Source: Streptosporangium subroseum (GTDB lineage Bacteria > Actinomycetota > Actinomycetes > Streptosporangiales > Streptosporangiaceae). Taken from it: a DNA stretch of 64,000 nt. A program made the translations under genes and the position numbers. Below, one piece after another: positions 52,092 to 62,000 of the stretch; the stretch's first letter is position 1, and the number at the start of each line of letters is the position of its first letter. The DNA lies in the NCBI RefSeq assembly GCF_900188345.1, contig NZ_FZOD01000054.1, positions 1 to 64,000 on the forward strand, written 5' to 3'. The notes beneath the pieces were generated by a model. That model was not told the DNA's origin, ran no database searches, and worked only from the letters and a program-made list of their open reading frames with translations.

Positions 52092-52586
52092 TCAGCGGGG
52101 CTCCCTGGGCCCGGGGGCCGTCTGACCCTCCCCCTGGAGCTCTTCCTGCAGGCGCTGCAGCTCCGAGCGGATGTAGTCGCGGGTGGCCACCTCGCCGAGC
52201 GCCATGCGCAGCGCGGCGATCTCCCGGGTCAGATACTCGACGTCGGCCTGGTTCCGTTCGGCGGCCCCGCGGTCGTACTCACCCTGGATCCTGTCCCGGT
52301 CGTCCTGCCGGTTCTGGGCGAGCAGGATCAGCGGCGCGGCGTAGGACGCCTGGAGCGACAGCATCAGCGTGAGGAAGATGAACGGGTAGGGGTCGAAGCG
52401 CCAGGGCGCCGGCGCGAAGATGTTCCACAGGCCCCAGGCGGCGACGAAGACGGTCATGTAGACCAGGAACCTGGCGGTGCCGAGGAAGCGGGCGATCCGC
52501 TCCGAGAGCCGCCCGAAGGTCTCCGGATCGTAGTGCGGACGAAGGCGCAGCCCCGGCTGCCTGGGCTGATCGAGCCGGTCAGCCAC
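52092..52586 (-). CDS. DUF1003 membrane protein
   Basis: The 164 aa protein has the DUF1003 core: two membrane segments (FLVYMTVFVAAWGLWNIFAP and PFIFLTLMLSLQASYAAPLI) followed by AQNRQDDRDRI and a coiled-coil tail. It overlaps the end of the MgtE-like gene by 8 nt, so the two are co-translated; the same pair is found in Mycobacterium. A link to magnesium handling is inferred from this context. Confidence 0.9.
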   Translation of the reverse strand: MADRLDQPRQPGLRLRPHYDPETFGRLSERIARFLGTARFLVYMTVFVAAWGLWNIFAPAPWRFDPYPFIFLTLMLSLQASYAAPLILLAQNRQDDRDRIQGEYDRGAAERNQADVEYLTREIAALRMALGEVATRDYIRSELQRLQEELQGEGQTAPGPREPR

Positions 52587-53820
52587 GTTCGGCTCCCGAC
52601 ACGTCGTCCTGCTCTCGCCAGTCCTCGGGGAGCAGGTGGTCGAGCACGTCGTCCACGGTCACGGCGCCGACCAGGCGGCCGACCTCGTCCACCACGGGCA
52701 CCGCCACCAGGTTGTAGGTGGCCAGGTAGAAGGTCACCTGGTTCAGGGTGAACTCGGGCCTGATCGGGTCGAGGGAGGTGTCCAGGATGCTGCCGAGCAG
52801 GGTGGAGGGGGGTTCGCGCAGCATTCGCTGGAAGTGGGCCAGGCCGAGGAAGCGGCCGGTGGGCGTCTCGACGGGCGGCCGGGCCACGTAGACCTGCGCG
52901 GCCACCGCGGGGGTGATGCCCCGCTGGCGGATGTGGGCCAGCGCCTCGGCGACGGTGGAGTTCGGGGGGAGCACCACGGGTTCGTTGGTCATCATGCCGC
53001 CCGCGGTGTTCTCGGGGTAGATCAGCAGCCGCCGGATCGGCGCGGCCTCCTCGGGCTCCATCAGCGCCATCAGCGCCTCGGCCTGCTCGGCGGGGAGGTC
53101 CTGCAGCAGGTCGGCCGCGTCGTCGGGGTCCATCTCCTCCAGCACGTCCGCGGCCCGCTCGGGGGCGAGCCAGCTCAGGATGCCGATCTGGTCGCGCTCG
53201 GGGAGCTCCTCGAGCACGTCGGCGAGCCGTACGTCGTCGAGGGCCGCGGCCACCTCGGCCCGCCGTTTGTCCGGCAGCGCGTGCAGGGCGCCGGCCAGGT
53301 CGGCGGCGCGCATCGCCTCGAAGGTGACCAGCAGGTTCGCGGCGCCCTGGTCCTGCTGCACGGCGCCGAAGCCGCGGACCTCGGCCCAGTCCACGATCCT
53401 GGGCGTGCCACGCCGTCGCAGTCCCAGACCGGAGGCGCCCTTGACCAGCGCCACCTTGGTGATCAGCCACTCGGCGCGCTTGGTCTCCTCCATGGCGAGG
53501 TCCAGGACCGTCATCGGCTTGCCGCCGATCTCCACGCTGAGGTCGAGCATCTCGCCGATGGCCAGGGTCTCCGTCGTCCGCTGCTCGAACCGGCGCATGT
53601 TGATCCGGCCGCTGAAGACGACCGACCCGGCCTCGATCGACCGCACCCGGGTGATCGGCAGGAAGACCCGCCGCCGGGGCTGCACCTCGACGACCAGGCC
53701 GTGCACGCGCGGGGACGTGGTGCCGGCGATGGACACCACGACGTCGCGCACGCGGCCGATCTGGTCACCGGCCGGGTCGAAGACCGGGGTGCCGGCGAGG
53801 CGGGCAATGAAGATCTGCAC
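52579..53820 (-). CDS. MgtE N-domain/CBS protein (no transport domain)
   Basis: The 413 aa protein starts with a PRC-barrel-like segment (ARLAGTPVFDPAGDQIGRVR), continues with the MgtE N-terminal helical domain (ELPERDQIGILSWLAPERAA, MDPDDAADLLQDLPAEQAEA) and ends in a CBS pair (NTAGGMMTNEPVVLPPNSTV, VVDEVGRLVGAVTVDDVLDH). The membrane channel of true MgtE transporters is absent, so it is a soluble magnesium-sensing or regulatory version. The GTG at 53820 fits the PRC start. Upstream additional in-frame sequence to 53931 is considered non-coding. Confidence 0.88.
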   Translation of the reverse strand: MQIFIARLAGTPVFDPAGDQIGRVRDVVVSIAGTTSPRVHGLVVEVQPRRRVFLPITRVRSIEAGSVVFSGRINMRRFEQRTTETLAIGEMLDLSVEIGGKPMTVLDLAMEETKRAEWLITKVALVKGASGLGLRRRGTPRIVDWAEVRGFGAVQQDQGAANLLVTFEAMRAADLAGALHALPDKRRAEVAAALDDVRLADVLEELPERDQIGILSWLAPERAADVLEEMDPDDAADLLQDLPAEQAEALMALMEPEEAAPIRRLLIYPENTAGGMMTNEPVVLPPNSTVAEALAHIRQRGITPAVAAQVYVARPPVETPTGRFLGLAHFQRMLREPPSTLLGSILDTSLDPIRPEFTLNQVTFYLATYNLVAVPVVDEVGRLVGAVTVDDVLDHLLPEDWREQDDVSGAERG

Positions 53821-53921
53821 ATCCGAAGCGTAGGCCGCGTGTCCGATGCTCCGGCCAAGCCACGCTCCCACGCTCACATTTCGGACGTCCCCTTGCCCGT
53901 ATATATCGCGACATGACAGCA

Positions 53922-53935
53922 TCAAATGCATTTGA
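53922..53935. promoter_or_regulatory. perfect 14-bp palindrome upstream of EamA transporter
   Basis: TCAAATGCATTTGA is self-complementary over its whole length, lies in an AT-rich patch (TATATATCGCG about 20 nt before it) and is in the divergent gap between the MgtE-like and EamA genes. It is a likely regulator binding site. Confidence 0.55.
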
Positions 53936-53958
53936 CGGTAATTACGGGGATGGTGGCT

Positions 53959-54897
53959 ATGAGACGTGCCGGATTGCCGATCGCCTTCGCGTCAGCCGGG
54001 TTCTTCGCCTTTTCCGGACCCATGGCCAAATATCTGGGCGCCGCGGGGCTGGCCCCGCTGGAGTCCGTCTGGGTCCGGATGGCCGGGGCCGGGCTGCTGC
54101 TCGTCGGCGTCCTCGCGTTCGTCAAGCCCAGGGCCCTGCGCATCCCGCGATCGCGGCTGCTGTTCTTCGCGGCCTACGCGGTGATCGCGGTGGCCGGGGT
54201 GCAGGCGCTGTTCTTCGCGGCGATCACCCGGCTGCCCGTGGGCGTCACCCTGCTGATCGAGTACACCTCGCCGGTCCTGGTCGTGCTCTGGGTACGTTTC
54301 GTCCGGCGGGTACGGCTGCCGCGCGCGGCCTTCATCGGCGCCGTGGTCGCGGTGATCGGGCTCGGCATCGTGGTGGAGATCTGGTCGGGGTTGAGCCTGG
54401 ACCCGGTGGGACTGCTGCTCGCCCTCTGCGCCGCACTGTGCTGCGCCGGATACTTCCTGCTCAGCGACGGCTTCGGTGACGACGTCGATCCGCTCGGCCT
54501 GATCGGCTGGGGCCTGCTGGGCTCGGCCCTGGTGCTCCTGCCGATCTCCCAGCCGTGGAACATCCCCTGGGAGGCGTTCACCCGGACCGTGGCGCCGGAG
54601 GGCGGCTACCTGCTGCCCGCGCTGGCGGCCGTGATCTGGATGATCGTGATCGCCACGGTCGCCGCCTACATCCTCGGCGTCACCGCGGTCCGCCGCCTGT
54701 CGGCCGCCATCGGCTCGACGGTCGCCTCGGTCGAGGTCGTCGCCGGAGCGGTGATCGCCTGGGTCCTGGTGGGCGAGGCCCTCGGGCCCTTCCAGATCGT
54801 GGGCGGCCTCATCGTCCTGTTCGGCGCCTACCTGGCCCAGCGGGCGACGGCGAGCCTGCCCGTGCCCGAGGTCAGGGAGCCGGTCGGCGTGGCGTGA
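53959..54897 (+). CDS. EamA/RhaT-family metabolite exporter
   Basis: The 312 aa protein has ten predicted membrane helices in two EamA repeats; examples are LFFAAYAVIAVAGVQALFFA and AAIGSTVASVEVVAGAVIAW. It exports small metabolites such as amino acids. ATG at 53959 gives the usual opening (MRRAGLPIAFASAGFFAF) with GGGGA 8 nt before; ATGs at 53950 and 53926 are in frame but the latter lies inside the palindrome. Confidence 0.88.
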   Translation: MRRAGLPIAFASAGFFAFSGPMAKYLGAAGLAPLESVWVRMAGAGLLLVGVLAFVKPRALRIPRSRLLFFAAYAVIAVAGVQALFFAAITRLPVGVTLLIEYTSPVLVVLWVRFVRRVRLPRAAFIGAVVAVIGLGIVVEIWSGLSLDPVGLLLALCAALCCAGYFLLSDGFGDDVDPLGLIGWGLLGSALVLLPISQPWNIPWEAFTRTVAPEGGYLLPALAAVIWMIVIATVAAYILGVTAVRRLSAAIGSTVASVEVVAGAVIAWVLVGEALGPFQIVGGLIVLFGAYLAQRATASLPVPEVREPVGVA

Positions 54898-55009
54898 GCC
54901 GTACCGGAGAGGTCATGGCGGCATGAGCCCCCCACTCGGCGGGGAGCCGCCTCGCGTGGCGTGAGGACCCGTTCCTGTACGCGGGGAGCGTGAGGCCCGT
55001 GTCCCGAGG

Positions 55010-55375
55010 TCAGGGGGCCGCCTCGCGGGGCGTGAGCCGTACCACCTGGGAGCGGGTGGCCCAGCGCTCCGCCAGCCTCGCGCCGTCGGCGGCGTTGAGC
55101 CGCTCCTTGGCGAGCGCGGCCACCGCCTCGGCGGCCTCGGCCTGGTTCACCACCTCGACGGAGGCGTCGAAGGCCACCAGCTGCCCCCCGTTGTCCTTGC
55201 TGCGCAGCGTCACCTGGACCTGGTCCGTCTCGGCCAGCCCCGGCAGTGACTGCTCGCCGCCGCCGGTGACCAGGTAGATCGCGCCGTCGTGCCACGTGTG
55301 CCAGGCCAGCCGGGGCCGGTCCAGTGAGAGCCAAAGGACGCTCGACTTCTTGGCACCCTCTTCGATCACACCCAT
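55010..55375 (-). CDS. conserved hypothetical protein
   Basis: The 121 aa protein (MGVIEEGAKKSSVLWLSLDR start, then AWHTWHDGAIYLVTGGGEQS, VQVTLRSKDNGGQLVAFDAS and LAERWATRSQVVRL) resembles a split-barrel, flavin- or F420-related family found in actinobacteria; I cannot prove ligand binding from this. ATG at 55375 lies 6 nt after TACATT, suggesting leaderless transcription. The gap on its far side (55376-55608) has no gene. Confidence 0.75.
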   Translation of the reverse strand: MGVIEEGAKKSSVLWLSLDRPRLAWHTWHDGAIYLVTGGGEQSLPGLAETDQVQVTLRSKDNGGQLVAFDASVEVVNQAEAAEAVAALAKERLNAADGARLAERWATRSQVVRLTPREAAP

Positions 55376-55608
55376 AGGACGAATGTACGGCCTGCGCCTC
55401 CCGATCCAGGGTGGGCAGGCCGTATCGCCGCGTTCTTCCGAGGATGCCGTCCGGAGAACCTCGGTGATCCTCTTTCCCCGTTCCCGGTTCACCGAGCGGT
55501 GCCGGCGGTCGCCCGCCGGTCCTACCCGATCTTCACGGGCGTTTTACGTCTCCTCCGGGGGGAGCCTCCGGGCGACGTCTGCCCAAGGAGGTCAGGCGGA
55601 TCGGACGG

Positions 55609-56181
55609 TCAACGGCGGGAGAGCTTCCACGCCGCCGGGAGCAGGCCGGCCGCAACCGCGATCTTGAGCGCGTCGCCGATGAGGAAGGGAGTCACGCCCG
55701 CGGCCAGCGCGCCGCCCAGGTCCAGGCCGGTGACGGCGATGAGGACCGGCAGGCCGAAGGCGTAGATGACCAGGTTGCCGAGGATCATCGTGCCGGTCGT
55801 GCGCAGGACGGTGCGGTCGCCGCCGTGCTCGGCGAGCTTGCCGACCAGGGCGGCCGCGGCGATGAAGCCGATGATGTAGCCGAAGGTGGCACCGCCGAAG
55901 CCCGAGGCGCCCTCCGCGAACCACGGGACGCCCGCGATGCCGACAAGCATGTAGAGCACCATGCTCAGCACCGCACGGTTCATCCCGAGGGCCGCGCTGA
56001 CCAGCACCACCGCGAAGGTCTGACCGGTGAACGGAACAGGCCACATGGGGAAGGTGAGCTGCGCGGCCAGACCGGTCAGGCCAGCGCCGCCGACCACGAG
56101 CGCGAGGTCGCGGACACGGGAACCCGGGATGAGATCGGACAGTACGGCGGGCCTGCCGGCTACCGAAGAAGCGTTTGCCAT
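55609..56181 (-). CDS. bioY: biotin transporter S component BioY
   Basis: BioY (190 aa) is the membrane protein that binds biotin in ECF-type importers. The N-terminal TFPMWPVPFTGQTFAVVL segment and the FGGATFGYIIGFIAAAALVG helix are characteristic. No EcfA/EcfT genes (bioM/bioN) are adjacent in this window, so it may work with a shared module or alone. The ATG follows GGGAGACACAAG. Confidence 0.93.
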   Translation of the reverse strand: MANASSVAGRPAVLSDLIPGSRVRDLALVVGGAGLTGLAAQLTFPMWPVPFTGQTFAVVLVSAALGMNRAVLSMVLYMLVGIAGVPWFAEGASGFGGATFGYIIGFIAAAALVGKLAEHGGDRTVLRTTGTMILGNLVIYAFGLPVLIAVTGLDLGGALAAGVTPFLIGDALKIAVAAGLLPAAWKLSRR

Positions 56182-56338
56182 CTTGTGTCTCCCTTAGCCG
56201 ATGCTTGATGCCCATTGTTCTGACATCTCCGGCGAGAGGCCTACGCGATCGCCGCCAAGAACGGGTCGCCGTCTTTGTATGGACGCCATAGGCGGCCCAG
56301 GCTGCCGTCGGCGCCGGATCGGCCGCTAGCGTGTGTCC

Positions 56339-57280
56339 ATGCGATCCCGACGTTCGTGTCTCGCGGTGCCCGGCAGCAACCCCCGCTTTCTCGAGAAGGC
56401 CCAGGGGATCGGTGCCGACGAGGTCTTCCTCGACCTGGAGGACTCCGTCGCGCCGCTCGCCAAGGAGGGTGCGCGCAAGAACATCGTGGCCGCCCTGCGC
56501 GAGGGCGACTGGTCGGGCAAGACCAGGGTCGTGCGGGTCAACGACCTGGGCACCCAGTGGACCTACCGGGACGTCATCGAGGTCGTGGAGGGCGCGGGAG
56601 AGTTTCTCGACTGCCTGATGCTGCCCAAGGTGGAGGATCCGACCCAGGTGGTCTGGCTCGACACGCTGCTCACCCAGATCGAGAAGGCGAACGGGCTGGA
56701 GGTCGGCCGCATCGGCATCGAGGCCCAGATCGAGAGCGCCAGGGGCCTGGTCAACGTGGACGCCATCGGCGGCTCGTCCAAGCGCCTGGAGACGCTGGTC
56801 TTCGGCCCCGCCGACTTCATGGCCTCGATCAACATGCGGACCCTGGTGGTCGGCGAGCAGCCGCCGGGCTACACAGAGGGCGACGCCTACCACTACATCC
56901 TGATGCGCATCCTGATGGCCGCGCGCATGCACGACCTGCAGGCCATCGACGGCCCGTACCTCGCGATCAAGGATCTGGACGGCTACCGGCGGGTGGCCGG
57001 GCGGGCCGCGGCGCTCGGGTTCGACGGCAAGTGGGTGCTTCACCCCTCCCAGGTCGAGGCGGCCAACGAGGTGTTCTCGCCGGCCCAGGAGGACTATGAC
57101 CACGCCGAGCTGATTCTCGACGCGTACGACTACTACACGACGGTCGAGAGGCGCGGCGCGGTCATGCTCGGCGACGAGATGATCGATGAGGCGTCCCGGA
57201 AGATGGCCCTGGTGGTCGCTGCCAAGGGCAGGGCGGCGGGCCTGGGACGGACCGGCACCTTCACACCGCCTACACCTTGA
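56339..57280 (+). CDS. CitE-like CoA-ester lyase (malyl-/citramalyl-CoA lyase family)
   Basis: The 313 aa protein has the CitE/Mcl TIM-barrel pattern: RRSCLAVPGSNPRFLEKAQG, DEVFLDLEDSVAPLAKEGAR, MLPKVEDPTQV, IEAQIESARGLVNVDAI with the metal-binding glutamate, and GPADFMASINM. Members cleave malyl-CoA, beta-methylmalyl-CoA or citramalyl-CoA; the exact substrate is not certain. ATG at 56339 is 6 nt after TAGCGT (leaderless). Confidence 0.88.
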   Translation: MRSRRSCLAVPGSNPRFLEKAQGIGADEVFLDLEDSVAPLAKEGARKNIVAALREGDWSGKTRVVRVNDLGTQWTYRDVIEVVEGAGEFLDCLMLPKVEDPTQVVWLDTLLTQIEKANGLEVGRIGIEAQIESARGLVNVDAIGGSSKRLETLVFGPADFMASINMRTLVVGEQPPGYTEGDAYHYILMRILMAARMHDLQAIDGPYLAIKDLDGYRRVAGRAAALGFDGKWVLHPSQVEAANEVFSPAQEDYDHAELILDAYDYYTTVERRGAVMLGDEMIDEASRKMALVVAAKGRAAGLGRTGTFTPPTP

Positions 57281-57893
57281 TTCCGATCGTTGTGAAGAAC
57301 CAGAACGACGAGGTCAGCCAGAGCCCGGTCAGCGCGGTGAACGTCAGCCCGCCGAGGACGGGAAGGGTCCAGCCGGGCAGTCCCCGCTTGGGAAGCGCCA
57401 GCATCTTCGCGGTGAACACACCGTAGAAGAAGCAGCCCAGCAGTGAGTGGATCATCACTCGCGGCACGTCGAACTGGGTGCCCAGCGCGTACAGGCAGTG
57501 GAACGCCACCGGGAGCGTCAGCAGGAACGCCACCCGGCCCGACCAGCGGTGCAGGGTGCCGATCCACGGCACGTCCAGCTTGATCCGGCCCCACATCACC
57601 AGGGCGGAGAAGATCTGGACCAGTGCCAGCACAAACGCGCCGGTGGTGAACCAGGCCTTCATGGCCAGGGCTCCGGAGAACCCGGCCGGGCCGATCGCGT
57701 ATCCGGTGGGCGTGTGGACGCGCCCGTAGAGGCCCAGGCCGACCGCGACCAGCCCGCCGATCACGAGTGGCAGGAGGAGCGGGGCGAGGTTCTGCTTCTG
57801 CTCCGGCACCCGGATCGCCTGGGTGCTGTCCGTCGCGTAATTCTGCCCCGGCACCCTCATGGCCTGCGTGCTGTCCTGGATGTTGTCGTCCAT
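57270..57893 (-). CDS. DUF6529-like membrane protein with conserved histidines
   Basis: The 207 aa protein has five hydrophobic segments. The histidines in TLHRWSGRVAF, LPVAFHCLYALG and VMIHSLLGCFFYGVF lie at helix positions suited to binding heme, as in cytochrome b561/ferric-reductase-like domains. A role in transmembrane electron transfer is possible but unproven. ATG at 57893 overlaps the stop codon of the preceding gene (ATGA). Its 3' end overlaps the convergent lyase gene by 11 nt. Confidence 0.75.
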   Translation of the reverse strand: MDDNIQDSTQAMRVPGQNYATDSTQAIRVPEQKQNLAPLLLPLVIGGLVAVGLGLYGRVHTPTGYAIGPAGFSGALAMKAWFTTGAFVLALVQIFSALVMWGRIKLDVPWIGTLHRWSGRVAFLLTLPVAFHCLYALGTQFDVPRVMIHSLLGCFFYGVFTAKMLALPKRGLPGWTLPVLGGLTFTALTGLWLTSSFWFFTTIGIKV

Positions 57894-58585
57894 CACAGTC
57901 CTCCGATGAACTCGTCGACGTCCTGGGGGTCGACCTCAACGCCGTTGACGGTCGCGTTCTGGCCGGGCTCCGGGATCGCCACGTCGGCGGGCTTGTCGTC
58001 GACGAGGGTCAGGCCGACCCGGCTGCCGTCGTCCAGGTAGATCCAGCCGGCGCGGACCTTCGCGCCGCGGACGACCGCGCTCGCCCGGTAGAGCCCGGAG
58101 GGCTTCTTCACGGTGGGAGCCTTGAAATTCCACTCCTTGCCGCCGAACTCGAGGTCCCCTCCGGCCCTGCCGCCGCCGATCTGGGCGATGAGCGAGGCGT
58201 TGTGCGGCCCGGACAGCGTGACCTTGCCGTCGGCGGCCTTGCCCTTGAGCCAGGCCTCGATCTTGCCGTCGCAGAAGTAGCCGACCGCCTTGCCGTTCCG
58301 GATGGAGATGGCGATCAACCCGCCGTTGCCCTGGACCCGCCCGGCGTAGTCGGCCTTGACGGGGGTGGGCTTGGCGGTCTTGGTGGCCTCCGGGGTCGGC
58401 GTGGCCTCCGCGGTGGTCACGATCACCTCGGGGGCCGCCGGCGCGGCGGTGTCGGCGGTGCTGATCTGGTTGTCCTGCGCGTTCACGTTCTGTGTTGTTG
58501 GTGAGGTGGTGGCACTGAGCGTGCCGAGGGCGACGACTATCGCCGCTCCGGCCGCCAGCGTGTAGACAGGCCCCAGCCGTGTCAT
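57893..58585 (-). CDS. exported protein co-encoded with the DUF6529-like protein
   Basis: The 230 aa protein has a signal peptide or anchor (GPVYTLAAGAAIVVALGTLS), a Thr/Ala/Pro-rich spacer (TAEATPTPEATKTAKPTP) and a beta-rich domain (YAGRVQGNGGLIAISIRNGK, KPSGLYRASAVVRGAKVRAG). A single cysteine (VGYFCDGKIEAWLKG) is present. The stop overlaps the start of the histidine-containing membrane protein, so both act together. Not recognised beyond this. Confidence 0.75.
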   Translation of the reverse strand: MTRLGPVYTLAAGAAIVVALGTLSATTSPTTQNVNAQDNQISTADTAAPAAPEVIVTTAEATPTPEATKTAKPTPVKADYAGRVQGNGGLIAISIRNGKAVGYFCDGKIEAWLKGKAADGKVTLSGPHNASLIAQIGGGRAGGDLEFGGKEWNFKAPTVKKPSGLYRASAVVRGAKVRAGWIYLDDGSRVGLTLVDDKPADVAIPEPGQNATVNGVEVDPQDVDEFIGGL

Positions 58586-59059
58586 CGTTTGCTCCCTGAG
58601 AGTGGTGGTTGCCTGAGCACAGGTGTACTCCAGGCGGGGGCGCGGGGTCTGTGAACTAATCCATACAAGAGGGCGGAAATCAGATCCCCGTCGTAGCGGA
58701 GGATGAGGAGGATCTCGTGGCGTCCGATGATTTCAGAACAATGTGCCTAAAGTGTGACAAATCGGGCGCATGGCCGACAAATTCGGGTTCATGGCCCATA
58801 AATATGACTAGAGAGGTCTCGTCATCGCGGCCCGAACGTGTTGCTCTGGAGTATGTATGGCGCTCCTTGGGGCGCGCATGGAGAATCCATGGATCCCGGA
58901 TGGTAAAGGTGATCGTTTCAGTAGAACGGGGTAGGAGTAGGGTCGCCGTGCGATTTGCCGCTTCCGTAAGGGTTGCGGTTTAGCGCTGCGGAGACGGCTG
59001 GAACGATCCGGGGTGATGGCTCCGGACTGAGACGGGCTTCCTACGAGGAGGTGCTGAGC
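58586..59059. other. 474-nt intergenic region of lower GC
   Basis: Divergent promoters are expected here. The region is clearly lower in GC than its surroundings between about 58650 and 58950 and has short AT-rich patches (ACTAATCCATACAAG, ATAAATATGACTAG). An 88-codon open frame at 58717-58983 has a good upstream GAGGAGG but no GC3 bias. No known RNA is recognised. Confidence 0.5.
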
Positions 59060-62000
59060 GTGGCCTCGGGCCCCCACGACCCGCGCTCGCAAGAGTGGCC
59101 GGCGGACGACGACGACGTTTACGACGACGCGACACACGAAGGCGAGTCACAGGAGCCCCACACGTCCCCGCCGACGATCCAGCACTTCCCCCCCGGGCCC
59201 TCCGACGACAACACCAGAGGGCTTCCCCTGTCCTCCCCCTGGATGCTTCCTCCGTTCGCCGCGCCGACTCCGGATGACAGCGAACCCCCGCAGGCGCGTC
59301 CCGAGGGACTGGGCGGCGAGCGCCGCCGCCCCCACACCCAGCCCTACGCCCCCGCTCCTCCGCCGGCGGCGCCGCCGGCGTTCCCCCCGGACCCCCACCA
59401 CGCCGCGGCCGATCAACGGCCCGCGGCCGAACGGTCCCCCGAGCCCGGGCGCCAGGCTCCACAGGGGCAGGAACAGGGACAGGGACGTCCGCGTCTGGTG
59501 GACCGCCCGGACCTTCTTGTCGCCTCGGGCCCGGCGCGCGAGCGCAGGAGCCCCGGGAGAGCGAACAGACCCGACCTCCTGGTGGCCTCGGGCCCGTCCG
59601 GCGAGGAGCATCGGCGGGCTGCGCCCCCGACGCCCCCGACGCCCCCGACGCCCCCGACGCCCCCGACGCCCCCGCAGTCCCCGCCGCGCGGACCCGAGGA
59701 CCGGATCAGGATGGAGCCGGATATCACGGCGACTCCCGAACCGGCGCCAGAACCGATCCCGCGCCCGGCGACCGGATGGACCCCGGAGCCCGAGCCCGAA
59801 TGGACCCCGGAGCCGGAGCCCGAGCAGGATCAGGACGACTTCGAGCCGGTGCGCCGCGTGGGACGTCCTCCCGGCGGCAGGCCGGCCAGGCCCGATCTGC
59901 TGGTCGCCCAGGGGTCGCCCAGCAGGCGGGGCCCGAACGGCGGGCGCCACCATCGTGCGGCCGCCGCGCCCTCCGCCGTGCGCCGTTCCAGCCCGACCAG
60001 GCGCAGGCGCGGCCGGGGCCTGGTCATACCGTTCCTCATGGTCCTCGTCGTGACCGTCGCGGTCGGCGGCGGCCTGGTGCTGTGGGGCTGGGTGAGCAGC
60101 CCGTTCGCCACCGGCCTCCGGCTGGTCGGCGACGAGGTGCGCTCGGGGGACGCCAACTTCGTACCGCGGGCGGGCATCGGCGGCGACGGCTCCAATCAGG
60201 TGCTCAACGCCGTGGCCTCGGTGGGTTCCGTCATGGTCGCGGTCGGAAGCGACACCACCAGCCCGGTCCCCAGGCCGTTGTTCCTGGTCTCGCCCGACGG
60301 CGGCACGACGTGGCGGCTGGGCAAGGTGACCGGGCCCGCGGGCTATGAGACGGGTCCGACCACGGTGGGCCGGGTGGCGGGCGGCGACGGCCTCTGGCTG
60401 GCCGCGGGCAACGACGTCCTCGGCGCCGGGCGCGGCCTGTGGACCAGCGCCGACGGCTACAGCTGGAACGCGGTCGACCCCGCCAAGCTGGACGCCTTCG
60501 GGGTCGGAGACAAGATCATGGACTTGGCCAGGACCTCCTCGGGTTTTGTCGCGGTGGGCACCGTCATGCTGCCCGACGGCACGAACGGAGCCGTCGCCTG
60601 GGTCTCGCCCGACGGCCGTGAATGGGAGCGGGTGGAGACCCAGGCGATCGGCATGCCGGACAAGGTCCGGGGCATCAAGGCGGTCGTCGCCAAGGGTGAC
60701 GCCGTGGTCGCGCTGGCCGATCCGGCCCAGGGCCAGTCCACCTCGGTCATCCTGCGCTCGTCCGACGGAGGCAGAAGCTGGCTGCGGACCGGCGCGGCGC
60801 TGAACGACGTCATCCCGGAGCCGGGCGCGCTGGCCGTGGCCGCCGACGGGTTCGTGCTCGTCCCGACCCAGCAGCGCAGCGACAAGGGCGAGGTCCGGGT
60901 CCACTGCTCGGCGGACGGGGTCGACTGGGCCGGATGCGGCACCATCACCGGCCTGGCCCGCGACGGCTCGGGCGTCAAGGGCCTGGCCTCCTCCTCGGCG
61001 GGGGTGGCCGCGGTCGCCGAGTCGGGCTTCGAACGTTACGCCGTCTACAGCAGCCCGGACGGCCACGAGTGGAGCAAGACCACCGACCTCGGCGAGGTGC
61101 CGGGCTCGCTCCGGGCGCTGGCCCTGTCCGACGCCGGCACGATGGTCATCGGCGGCGACGAGCGCGCCGCCGACGTGGACAACCGCGTGGTCCTCATCAC
61201 CGCGCCCAAGGGCGGCGAGGCGAGACCGGTCTCCCTCAGCGGGATCGAGGGGCTGGCGAGGGCCGCCCGCGAGACGTCCAGGGTGGCGGCGGGAGACGGC
61301 AGGTTCGTCGCCGTGGGCGCCGCTTCCGGAGACGCCGGGATCTGGACCAGCACGAGCGGCGAGAGCTGGAAGGCCGGCGGCCCGGCGCAACTCCTCGGAG
61401 GCCCGCTGCGGCAGACGCTGGGCGACGTCGCGAACGGCAGGCGAGGCTGGCTGGCCGTGGGCAGCACGATGACCGACGCCTCCTCCACCGAACCCCTGCT
61501 CGTCACCTCCACGGACGGCGAGGACTGGCGCAGGGTCCCGGTCCTGGGCTCCCTCGCCCCGGCCGCCGACCACGACTTCCTCGCCCCGCACGCGGTGGCC
61601 GCCGGCCCGTCCGGCTACGTCATGGCGGGGGAGGACCGGGGTCCGGCCACCGTCGTCCCGGTCCTGTGGTTCTCCCCCGACCTCAAGCGCTACACCAGGG
61701 CGGCCAAGCTTCCGGCGGGCGGCATCGGCGTGCGGCTGCACGACGTCTCGGCGACCTCGTCCGGATACGTGGCCGTCGGCGGCGCCGGTACGGCGGAGCG
61801 CGAGACCGGCGTGGTCTGGGTGTCGGCCGACGGGGTCAACTGGACGGCCAGGAAGCCGGTCCTGCCCCCCGGCGCGACGTCGGCCGGGCTACGGCACGTG
61901 GTCCTGTACGGCGGGCACATCGTCGCCGCGGGCACCGCCCTGACCGAGGAGGGGCGCAGGGCCTTCGGCGCGGTGTCGGCGGACAACGGGTCGACCTGGG

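Noticed and set aside
52579..53820. Calling the MgtE-domain gene a magnesium transporter.
   Set aside because: There is no membrane channel domain; only the PRC-like, MgtE N and CBS parts exist.
55376..55608. A biotin-related riboswitch or operator near bioY.
   Set aside because: The stretch lies downstream, not upstream, of bioY; upstream (56182-56338) I found no convincing inverted repeat.
58717..58983. An 88-codon ORF with a good GAGGAGG site in the low-GC intergenic region.
   Set aside because: No GC bias at third codon positions, no recognised motif, and it runs into the leader of the beta-propeller gene. Probably regulatory DNA.
59640..59680. The (CCCCCGACG)n run as a separate repeat element.
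   Set aside because: It is an in-frame Thr-Pro-Pro codon repeat inside the proline-rich tail and needs no further explanation.
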